This document shows positions 56,296 through 64,000 of a stretch of 64,000 nucleotides of DNA, piece after piece. The notes below the pieces were generated by a model, which was not told the DNA's origin, made no database searches, and saw only the letters and a program-made list of their open reading frames with translations. Numbering within the stretch: the first letter of the stretch is position 1; the number at the start of each line of letters is the position of its first letter. Source of the DNA: Molanna angustata. Taxonomy: Eukaryota; Arthropoda; Insecta; Trichoptera; Molannidae. The stretch lies in assembly GCA_963576475.1 (NCBI GenBank), contig OY754967.1, forward strand, positions 28,688,595-28,752,594. The letters are read 5' to 3'. The position numbers were made by a program, and so were the translations under genes.

Positions 56296-57451
56296 TGGAG
56301 TCTAATTCTTTTTCTTCTTAATTTTATGTAGACCTTACAGTTTTTAAACAAACTATTTCCTTTAGTCTTTTTCTTCGTTTTCTTATTTTATGTAGAACTT
56401 TGGTGAATTTTATACAAACTATTTCCTATATATTAATCTTCTTCTTCTTTTATGAAGACCTTTTAGTCAGTTTTTATACAATCTACTTCCAATAGTCTAA
56501 TTCTTCTATTTTATATATTTTTTTTTTCTTATTTTATGTAGACCATTGAGATAGTTTTTTATACAAACTATTTCTTATAGTCTTATACTTATTCTTCTCT
56601 TTTTTATTTAGACTTTTGGGTTAGTTTTAAGTCTAATAGTCTTTTGTGCAGAAATATTATTAACGATATGCACACTTGATGAAAATACATATGTAAAACG
56701 AATGGGATGTGGGATGTGACGATGTAATCTGCACTAGAATCTTTTCAATACTTTTGTTTAATCAAATTTAAACCATTTATATCATCCTATTTTGAATATT
56801 TTTGAACACCTTCATATTTGATTTCGTTGACGATATTTAAAGAATGGGGGTTGTGGCTATTACTGAACTCTTCACAACTTTTATATTCAAATTAAAAACT
56901 ATTTACTATAGTTTAAGTCTTCTTCTTCTTCGTTAATGTAGACTTTTGTGTCAATTTTAAGTCTATCAGTCTAATTGTGCAAAAATATAATGCACACTTG
57001 ATGAAAAAATATAAAAATGGGATGTGACCAACACTAGATCTTTTCAGTACATTATTTAATCAAATTTTAACCACATTCCAACATCAAAAATTACTAAATT
57101 TTCAATAGGTACATATAACGATTTGTTTTCGATGATAATATTTAAAAATGGGGGTTGTGGTCAAACCAATCTCTTTACAACGTTGATAAACAGTCATATT
57201 TAAAACCATTTCGCTTAGTCCATGCGTGCAGAAATTGTATATTATACTTCATTCACACTTTATAGCAATATATAAAAAAGAATGGGTTGTGGCCATCACT
57301 TGAACATTTTACAATGCTTAAACTCAATCAAATTTCAAACCACTTTTCATAGTCCGATATTGCAAAATAATTGGGTGACAATATTATAAAAACGATTGCT
57401 TATTCCTTCACAATTTTACATTCTTGGCCAACGGCGGGACATAAAAGCTAG

Positions 57452-58145
57452 TATATAATGATTATAAAATTATCAACAAAAATGCAAAAAAAACAAACTA
57501 AAAATTTTGTGAATTTCTTAAGAATAATTTCGTTGGGTATAGGTACACATGAGATGATGGAAAATATCGAGACCGCTACTGAGTCTAATCCTTTGATATG
57601 TTAAACAACTCAATGGGTAAATTATTCCCATTGTTACGAAATAATTTATTTTGTATAGGTACATTCCCTTCACTTTACTACTTTTTAAGACTACAGAATA
57701 AATTATCATTGCTTGTTATATCTTTGGTTTCAATTAATATTTCGCCATAGTAAAAAAATAATAATATTTATATATGAATGAAAAAAAATCATTCTAACAA
57801 ATTATTTCTTTCACATTCAGATTCTAACTAATCAATTCATGCTTTCCACGTATTTGTAAGCGGTATAATACAATGTTTTATGATACTGATATATTAAATA
57901 ATAAATATCCACAATTTCACAGGAGTATATCGGCAATGACGCAGTGATACGAGGCATTGAATACCAAACTCCTTTATCCCTCCCCACTCTCCCCAATTCC
58001 TACTTCTCTCACTATAGTTTTAAATTACTTATGGTCTTCGTTGCATATTTTTTTTCTCTTATTTAATATATTTTTTTCTAAATCTAACATTAATTTCAAA
58101 CTTACTCTGCTTTTTACATGTGTCTTTAGTAATTTTATTTTATTC
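57452..58145. other. no gene supported
   Basis: AT-rich. A C/T-rich patch (CCTCCCCACTCTCCCCAATT) near 57980 precedes the SINE. A 96-residue frame starting at 57957 reads into the SINE and is not a gene. Confidence 0.45.
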
Positions 58146-58365
58146 ATGACTCAGTTGGTTGGGTATCTTACTGCTGATCCAAAGGTCCCGGGTTCGATTC
58201 CCGGTGGAGACACAGTTTTTAATTGTGTTTTCAGTCTGGATCTGTGAGACTATAAATATCGTAAGTCTCCAGAATGTGGCAACTTGTTATTGGGTACGTG
58301 TTAAATTAATATTTGACATAGCACCTGTTATTTGACCGAGAAGTAATTAATAATAATTATTTTGG
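58146..58365 (+). mobile_element. tRNA-derived SINE of a second family (SINE-2), copy 1
   Basis: The A-box-like GACTCAGTTGGTTGGG and a strong B box with a perfect T stem (CCGGGTTCGATTCCCGG) mark a tRNA-derived head. The anticodon arm does not form a standard loop, so the isotype cannot be read. The body follows: TTTAATTGTGTTTTCAGTCT, GGATCTGTGAGACTATAAAT, TCTCCAGAATGTGGCAACTT, TTTGACATAGCACCTG and a TAATTAATAATAATTA tail. Copy 2 lies at 62943-63222. Confidence 0.85.
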
Positions 58366-58487
58366 CAAATATTCAGCTTTCATTGCTGTCTTTTGTAATT
58401 AGCAAATTGCTGTATGTTTCCTATTTATTGAAATATATAAATAATAATCAACATAAAATGCGATTTGTCCATTTGAATGAGTCGTGG

Positions 58488-58625
58488 TCGAAATTATACA
58501 AGACAATGCACTGAATTAGAAATCCCGAATCTGGGTTCAAATTCGGCTTCCACTTATTTCGTTTATCAATTATACAAGCGTTAGTATATTTAATTGCACT
58601 AGGTCATTTTTTGTAAATAGGTGTA
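58488..58625 (+). mobile_element. diverged SINE-T copy
   Basis: GAATGAGTCGTGGTCGAAAT, CTGGGTTCAAATTCGGCTTC (decayed B box), TTATTTCGTTTATCAATTAT and ACAAGCGTTAGTATATTTAA follow the SINE-T layout with many substitutions. An old copy. Confidence 0.5.
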
Positions 58626-58883
58626 TTATTCTTAATAATTTCATTTTGAGATAAAATCGTCTACTGATTCAAAGCATTAAAAAATTGACACGGTATTGAA
58701 TTTTAGATATAAAAACCTAAAAACTCTTAAAATTGCCAGTCCTCAAAAATTTTAATTACTCGCCAGTTATTTTACGATGTGCTATTTGATCTTCTCATTC
58801 TTTAAAATAAAGAACAAAAATTCGAAACTCTGTACTGATAACCCTATAAACACGAGACGAAAACTCTACGACGATGACTGAGG

Positions 58884-59147
58884 GAATTTCTTTGGACTCA
58901 TTGGACATGCGGACCTTGTAACCACGAAGAGCAACTTTAGGGCTTTCAAGACTTTCTGTCTTAAATTCGGTGCACTCTTATCTTCACTATCAGTGAACGG
59001 TGAACCAGTTATTTCCACATGATTAGCTCTCCTTGGCACATTAAGTGCAGTGTTTGCAAGGTTTTAGAGTTCTCCGGACTCTTCGTATGTTCTTTCAGAT
59101 TTTGCAAGTGGTGGTGGAGGAAGTAAAAAAACTCTATAAACATAAAA
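58884..59147 (-). pseudogene. coding-like remnant, unrecognised (part 1)
   Basis: On the minus strand one frame reads LPPPPLAKSERTYEESGEL, a TAA, then VPRRANHVEITGSPFTDSED, KSAPNLRQKVLKALKLLFVV, TRSACPMSPKKFPQSSS and a stop. Composition is protein-like (Pro, Ser, Lys, Glu) in contrast to the AT-driven frames elsewhere. A TTTATAG acceptor-like site lies just upstream on the minus strand. It could be a decayed exon or a transposon gene. No family is recognised. Confidence 0.3.
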
Positions 59148-59297
59148 TTTATCACATGGAATTCAATGCTCATTTCAAGTAGGAACCTTCCTATCTCTTA
59201 TGTATTTTTTTTACAAAAATACATTTTACAGAGTCCATTTATTTAATCTGCTCACTTGATAACGGAAATATTTCCTTCACAATGCTCTTTGAAATTA

Positions 59298-59516
59298 TTC
59301 CATAAAATGGATAACTATCGATTTTTGTGGCGGTGTTTCTGTGTATCTTCGAGTTTGTGGATTTTTATGGTTTATCTTAACTATTGCCGATTTCGCCAAA
59401 AGATTTTTCAAAGAAAACGACGCAGAAGGAAATGCCATAAAAGCACCAAAAACGGAAGGACTTATACGACGTGAAAGCGATAAATTCTCCTTATCGACAT
59501 AGCTGATGTAATGCGG
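59298..59516 (-). pseudogene. coding-like remnant, unrecognised (part 2)
   Basis: The minus strand is open for about 70 codons: YVDKENLSLSRRISPSVFGA, FMAFPSASFSLKNLLAKSAI, VKINHKNPQTRRYTETPPQK, SIVIHFME, stop. The plus strand over the same bases is also open (72 codons, one hydrophobic stretch then Arg/Lys-rich) but starts with a non-ATG codon. I prefer the minus strand because part 1 lies on it. The two could belong to one degraded gene, but they are not in a proven order or frame relation. Confidence 0.3.
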
Positions 59517-60906
59517 ATGACTTTAAGATGTTTACGAACATTAAACATGAGATTTTAAATGCAATAACGAGTTTTCTTATTAGCTGAAACACCATATTAC
59601 AAGCTTTAAATTCTTAAATAATAGAATAATTCTTAAACCAACAAAATAATTTATTTTTATAGACGTCCTTTTACGATTACAATGATTTTACCCTTTATTC
59701 AAATGCCAATTGTATGTGATTATTAAAAATTGTAAATAGTAGTTAAAAATTTCTTACGGCGATATATTTACTGTCAATACTTATAGTTTTTCTGTTATTA
59801 ATTGATTTTTTTATGAACAACATTCATTTCAACATGTTTGTGGTTACATGAAAACTTTATAAAACGTAAATAAATTAAATACATAGATATACGAGTATAA
59901 TATTATATTGAGCGCTCTAAACCAAAATAAGTAGGTAATAAACAAAACTCTAAACCAAAAAAAAAAAACTTTCTTTACACCCTGTACCTACACACGAGAA
60001 ATATACTACCAAATAATATATATTTTTTTCTAATCGGTGTTTCCAATCCTAAAAAAGAGCTAATTAACAAATAAATTGTTCTTTTCTAATCAAAAAATTT
60101 CACGGAAAATCTTTTTATTATTTATATTCAATTATAATGGGAAGTCTGATTCATTATTCACTAAATCAACCATCAATCTCTTATAATCTAATTTGAAGTG
60201 GTATACCAAATTAATTGCAAGATCAATTATATCTAATGTATAAATGATTATAACATCAGAAACATAATCCATTATGTCATGTCATGTTTTAGTAAACAAT
60301 GTTTGTGAACTGTTCTGTATCAAAATGTCTTGTACTGAGGTTGATTTTATCTATTGGCAGAAATCAAATTACACTGATTAGAATTAACACAGCACAACAT
60401 TCAATACCAACCAAACTACAAATAGTATGTCGTCCAAATATCAACATCAGCGAATGTTAAAATAATTCGCTAAGATATTGGGTAAAACGTCGAATTTTAG
60501 ATCTTTTTCATTCTCCACTTGCATGTTTAATTTTGCTTTTACTCTCCACTATAGTACATAATAATATGTGAGTTCAATCTATTCAATAATCTATTTTTAT
60601 TATTTAGTCGTCAATTTATTGATATGAAAAAAAAGTTAAATATAGATTCTTCTATTAAAAACCTCGATCGAATAAAAAAAAATATTCATTTTTCGTTTAA
60701 CTTTAACAAATATTTGTATCTACGAATAACCATACCTACATATTTAAAAAAAAAAAAAACAAAAAATATTATTTGTATTATTTTGGAAAATATAATACAT
60801 TTGATTTAAAAAATTTAAACTATTACACAGAAGTCATACAATTTTACCTAAAGATATTATTAATAATATTCGCTTCAATTTTTTAAGAAATGAGCTAATT
60901 CATTTT
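59517..60906. other. no gene seen
   Basis: AT-rich with A and T runs. Nothing recognisable. Confidence 0.5.
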
Positions 60907-61090
60907 AATACCTATTAAAGTTCACCAATTATGCCTTCTTAAGGACCTCATTAAGAAGGCATAATTGAAAAACGTTGAACGTTGTCTCCTATAATATTCC
61001 AACTCCGTCTCTATTGAGATTAAAAATTTGTAATAAAATATCATTTACCAGGAGTAACAGCGAAACAAATCCAATGTTTGCATTTAATTA
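60907..61090 (-). repeat. dispersed repeat R, copy 5, with foldback
   Basis: On the minus strand: CTCAATAGAGACGGAGTTGG, AATATTATAGGAGACAACG, then CAATTATGCCTTCTTAA, with the middle part of R deleted. Further along the plus strand, AAATCCAATGTTTGC (61068-61082) recalls the R end block. At its left it turns back on itself (60927-60966). Confidence 0.65.
60927..60966. repeat. 16-bp perfect inverted duplication
   Basis: AATTATGCCTTCTTAA (60927-60942) and its reverse complement (60951-60966) with spacer GGACCTCA. Both arms are the CACCAATTATGCC block of repeat R. Confidence 0.85.
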
Positions 61091-62444
61091 TATTCACGCT
61101 TTCACGCTTTTTACATATAGGTACTCACTCTGGTGTACACATCACACACAAACATACACATATACACACACCCTCCTCCTCCTCCCTGTTTCCCTTCTTC
61201 CTCGTTTCTTACTGACTATCCCTTTTTTCTTTATTTTTTTGTTGCAATTAAAAAAAGGATATTCAAAGGTGAGTCGAGTTAGGTATTCTTTCTTGTAAAA
61301 AAATGTTTCATTGTTCTATTTTTATGTAGTAGATACGTATGTTGAAAAAAAAATGATAAAAAAATATGCGCATTTAAAAATATTCGATTCAAATAATGAT
61401 TTTTTATTGTGATCGTACTCGAAAAATGTTATTGATTGAAGATAGAAATTTTGAAAAATATATAAATAAATATATACATAGATGTATACATTCAGAATTA
61501 TTGTTATCGGATTTTCTCGATAACACACAATATTAATGAATGCTGTATTCAAGACTCAAGGTTAGTTAATTTTATGTATGTAAGCACGAAGTATAGTGAG
61601 AACTTCGTTTAACATACTGCATGCAGTTAGGACATACGATACATGAATTTACAATGAACTAACCATTGTAGAAGGCATTCATCAATATTATAATACTATC
61701 CCTAGTTTGAACAACAAAACTAATAAACCAAGTGGAACAACAAAATTAATAAACCTAAAAGTAAAGTTACTCAGCAGACATAATTAAAAAAATTAAATAG
61801 GTAGGTAATTGAAAGGTCCAATGATAGTCGTAGGTGTGAACCTATTCAATTGAATCTATCACCTATTTAGAATACTCCAACTCAAGCCTAATAGCTGGAG
61901 ACCTTCCAATGTCAACATGTCCAATTTTAAAATATTAAATATGTAGTATTCATTTTTTTAAATATTTATAATAGGATAAAAATAATTTTGACTTTTGCTT
62001 GAATTCAATTGAAAATGACGAACAAAGTTATCTTTCCAAAACTATGGAATTAAAACGGTCCTTTTAAGTTCCTACATATGTAGGTACCTACTACAAAACG
62101 CGTCAACTTAAGAAAAATATTCCTCTTTTGTCCACAAATATCTTAATTTGAAATTCATCTTAAATTACGTATATTCCCAAAGATAAGTATTTATTTATTT
62201 GGGGCAATAACAGCATTATTAACTACATAATATGAACTTAAAACAATGAGTAATTAATCAAGGCCATAAAAACTGTCCACAAAGTACGTATTTACAGTTG
62301 ATTCTGAAAAAATATTAATATTATATATTAAAAACTAAATGTTAATACATTAGTCAGAAACGGCAATACAACGAAATGGCTAGAAAAATAAAGTGACAGT
62401 ATTTTTATATTTCAAAATTAATAAAAAAAATACCTTGAATGGAT
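61091..62444. other. no gene seen
   Basis: CA-rich and CTC-rich patches near 61142-61205, then AT-rich. A TATGTAGGTACCTACTAC motif is present near 62080. Short frames lack motifs. Confidence 0.45.
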
Positions 62445-62548
62445 CTTGGTGCGCTGTGACGTATACGGAAGCCCTTCGTCCAATCAGCGAGCGGCATCCT
62501 ATGGAACTACTCCGCCTACCGGACATCCGATCATGTGGCACAGGCAAC
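62445..62548. promoter_or_regulatory. GC-rich promoter-like patch, candidate
   Basis: An isolated stretch of about 100 bp, much richer in GC than its AT-rich surroundings. It holds TGACGTA (CRE-like), CGGAAGC (ETS-like) and CCAATCAGCG (CCAAT box) within 45 bp, an arrangement seen in TATA-less promoters. No gene can be read on either side, and the patch might instead be a transposon end. Speculative. Confidence 0.25.
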
Positions 62549-62874
62549 ATTATCATTTATTTATGTTAAATATTTTTAATTTGTAAAAAAAATCACATCA
62601 CTTCACAGTTAAATCTGCGAAGATATAAAATTTACAGTTAAAAATAAACATGCAGTTGACTGTCGGTAATATAATAATATTGAATTAAAAATATATAACA
62701 GTTTTTTTCGGAACTGTGAATGACTGTGACTATAATGAATAATTTACCATCATTTTTGTTTTTTTAAGGTCATCTTATTATATATGTGTTGAGTTTATTT
62801 AGACAAAATCGCCGATCGTTCATTCTGGAAATAAACAAAAAAATACATTAGTACTTATACATTAATTTTCATCT

Positions 62875-63345
62875 GGGGGGCAAGTCTGGTCCAACCGGCG
62901 AAATCAAAACCCTCACGATTACCCTTATCATGGATATATTTGTCGGCCTTCGTGGCTCAGTTGGTTGGGTATCTAACTGCTGATCCAAAGGTCCCGGTTA
63001 CGATTCCCGGTGGAGACGCAGTATTTAATTGTGTTTTCAGTATGCCATACGGGCTCGTTTTATGGCATTTTTCATCACTAAGTAATTGTGTTTTCAGTCT
63101 GGATCTGTGAGACGATTAATACCGTAAGTCTCCAGCATGTGGCAACTTATTGGGTGCGTGTTAAATTGATATTTGACATAGTGTATGTTAGTTGCCCGAG
63201 AAGCTATATTAAATAAATAAATAATTATTGTATGGAGTTCTACAATATCTTTAGATGTCATAGAACTCCATATGATAATTATATCCATGATATATGGGTA
63301 ATCACGAGGGTTTCGATTTCGCCAGTTGGACCAGACTTTCCCCCC
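62875..63345. mobile_element. palindromic MITE (M family), copy 2, carrying a SINE
   Basis: The ends GGGGGGCAAGTCTGGTCCAA and (right) TTGGACCAGACTTTCCCCCC are inverted repeats followed by CCGGCGAAATCAAAACCCTC and its mirror GAGGGTTTCGATTTCGCCAG. The arms are interrupted at 62943-63222 by SINE-2. Without it the MITE is about 190 bp, as in copies 1 and 3. Confidence 0.88.
62943..63222 (+). mobile_element. SINE-2, copy 2, inside the MITE
   Basis: GGCCTTCGTGGCTCAGTTGG head, B-box region GGTTACGATTCCCGGTGG (one inserted base relative to copy 1), body GATCTGTGAGACGATTAATA, TCTCCAGCATGTGGCAACTT and an ATTAAATAAATAAATAA tail. It contains an additional 57 bp relative to copy 1, bounded by AATTGTGTTTTCAGT at 63027-63041 and 63084-63098. 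Confidence 0.88.
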
Positions 63346-63424
63346 TGGTTTATTATACATGGAGTACTCCATAAAAAAATTGTTCACTTTGTCATGAAAA
63401 CAGTTTATCAATAGCAATAACAAA

Positions 63425-63490
63425 CACATCCTTGCACCCTGCGCAAGTGGCGAGTTTATTGCCATATGGCTACTTCTACTAACTAACCGG
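63425..63490 (-). mobile_element. LINE 3-prime end fragment
   Basis: Same type as 737-815: on the minus strand GGTTAGTTAGTAGAAGTAGC, CATATGGCAATAAACTCGCC, ACTTGCGCAGGGTGCAAGGA. The tail is lost. Confidence 0.5.
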
Positions 63491-63662
63491 TGAATCAATT
63501 AGGTAATTGCCCAATAAACTAATAAATAATGAGAGCAATCATCTGTTTTATTAAATATTTTCCTCAGTTAAAACATTTGCATTGAACAGAATGCAAAATT
63601 AATATATATCGAATAATTAATATTGGTAGGTAGGTACCTACCTCTTTTCATTATACAATTCT

Positions 63663-63845
63663 GGGGGCAAGTCTGTTCAACCGGCAGAGTCAAAACCATC
63701 CATGTATACACATATCATGGATAAAATTATCTTATGGAGTTCTATAATATCTTAAGATTTTATAAAACACCATAAAATAATTACATCCATGACATGGGTA
63801 AACATGGATTGTTTTGATTCTGCCGGTTGACCAGACTTTCTCCCC
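63663..63845. mobile_element. palindromic MITE (M family), copy 3
   Basis: GGGGGCAAGTCTGTTCAACC and (right) GGTTGACCAGACTTTCTCCC ends, with inner arms CATATCATGGATAAAATTAT and ATAATTACATCCATGACATG. CT lies directly outside both ends. Only 317 bp separate it from copy 2. Confidence 0.85.
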
Positions 63846-64000
63846 TGTTCTGCTTACAAAATTTAATTCCAAATCTAAATATTTCATCCGGATTGTGAGG
63901 AAAACTAACAGCATTTGATTGTCATGTAAATTAGAATTGAAATGATCAGAAAACGCTTTGATGGTAAAGCAGTGACATCAAAAGCAATGACAAAATTTTT
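63846..64000. other. window end, nothing seen
   Basis: Short AT-rich remainder without a recognisable feature. Confidence 0.5.

Larger units (their letters stand above)
54456..57451 (+). mobile_element. Helitron-like element, copy C
   Basis: The longest copy. It begins TCTTAAGTAATAAAAC directly after the CTAG of copy D and ends CATAAAAGCTAG before host T (57452). In order: GT microsatellite (54484-54536), conserved block (54540-55330) including a GTAGGTAGGTACCTACCTA palindrome near 55291, AATGAAACTTTGGTGAATTG, the TTC-rich array (55486-56110), the GGGACGGGAGG minisatellite and diverged blocks ending TTGGCCAACGGCGGGACATA. No Rep/helicase gene, so non-autonomous. Confidence 0.8.

Noticed and set aside
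13857..57451. Simple satellite or LINE interpretation of the 2-3-kb repeats
   Set aside because: Constant TC and CTAG ends, A and T host bases on the two sides, an empty site and a direct tandem junction fit a Helitron. There is no poly-A, no target duplication and no inverted ends.
58146..58215. tRNA gene with a perfect T stem
   Set aside because: The anticodon arm does not fold normally, and the same head plus body recurs at 62943, so it is a SINE.

Overview
This looks like a gene-free, repeat-dominated stretch of an AT-rich insect nuclear genome, most likely a moth or butterfly. The lepidopteran call is inference. It rests on the very frequent palindromic TAGGTACCTA motif, the LINE 3-prime ends that read like the common lepidopteran (TTTA)n-tailed type, tRNA-derived SINEs, and abundant RTE remnants ending in GTATGTATGTATG. 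No intact host gene, rRNA or true tRNA gene could be supported. Every reading frame that makes sense as protein belongs to a broken non-LTR retrotransposon, apart from three short unrecognised coding-like stretches (9.5 kb, 38.7 kb, 58.9-59.5 kb).

Layout. 0-13 kb: AT-rich background with LINE tails, degenerate tRNA-like SINEs, two copies of a dispersed repeat (called R here), three fragments of one RTE family (called RTE-a), one Jockey/CR1-group LINE, one other RTE remnant, and a full-length SINE with a 17-bp target-site duplication. 13.7-17.6 kb: a composite element with about 64-bp terminal inverted repeats, holding a Helitron-like element and a TTAA-flanked GC-rich MITE. 18-28 kb: LINE tails, 31-bp and 23-bp tandem arrays, more R copies, a GGAAT-like array and a fairly well preserved RTE (RTE-c). 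28.4-33 kb: a second copy of the composite, with the same Helitron at the same site, itself split by an RNase H-bearing LINE with an 11-bp duplication. Beside it lies an inverted paralogue without the Helitron. 33-38 kb: three TIR elements and two more RTE-a fragments. 39-43.5 kb: a palindromic MITE, RTE debris and a Jockey/CR1-group LINE fragment. 43.9-46.5 kb: a highly homogeneous 94-bp tandem array of about 27.5 units. 47.6-49 kb: a hAT-like element. 52.2-57.5 kb: two Helitrons joined head to tail. 58-64 kb: a second SINE family, a GC-rich promoter-like patch, and two more copies of the palindromic MITE, one carrying a SINE.

How the parts relate. The window records layered transposition. 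Insertion order can be read from nesting, from target-site duplications and from paralogous empty sites for both the Helitron and the TTAA MITE. Four compact inverted duplications with 5-12-nt spacers, each built from a neighbouring repeat, suggest template switching during replication as a recurring local mutational process. Family names are assigned by eye. No database comparison was possible.
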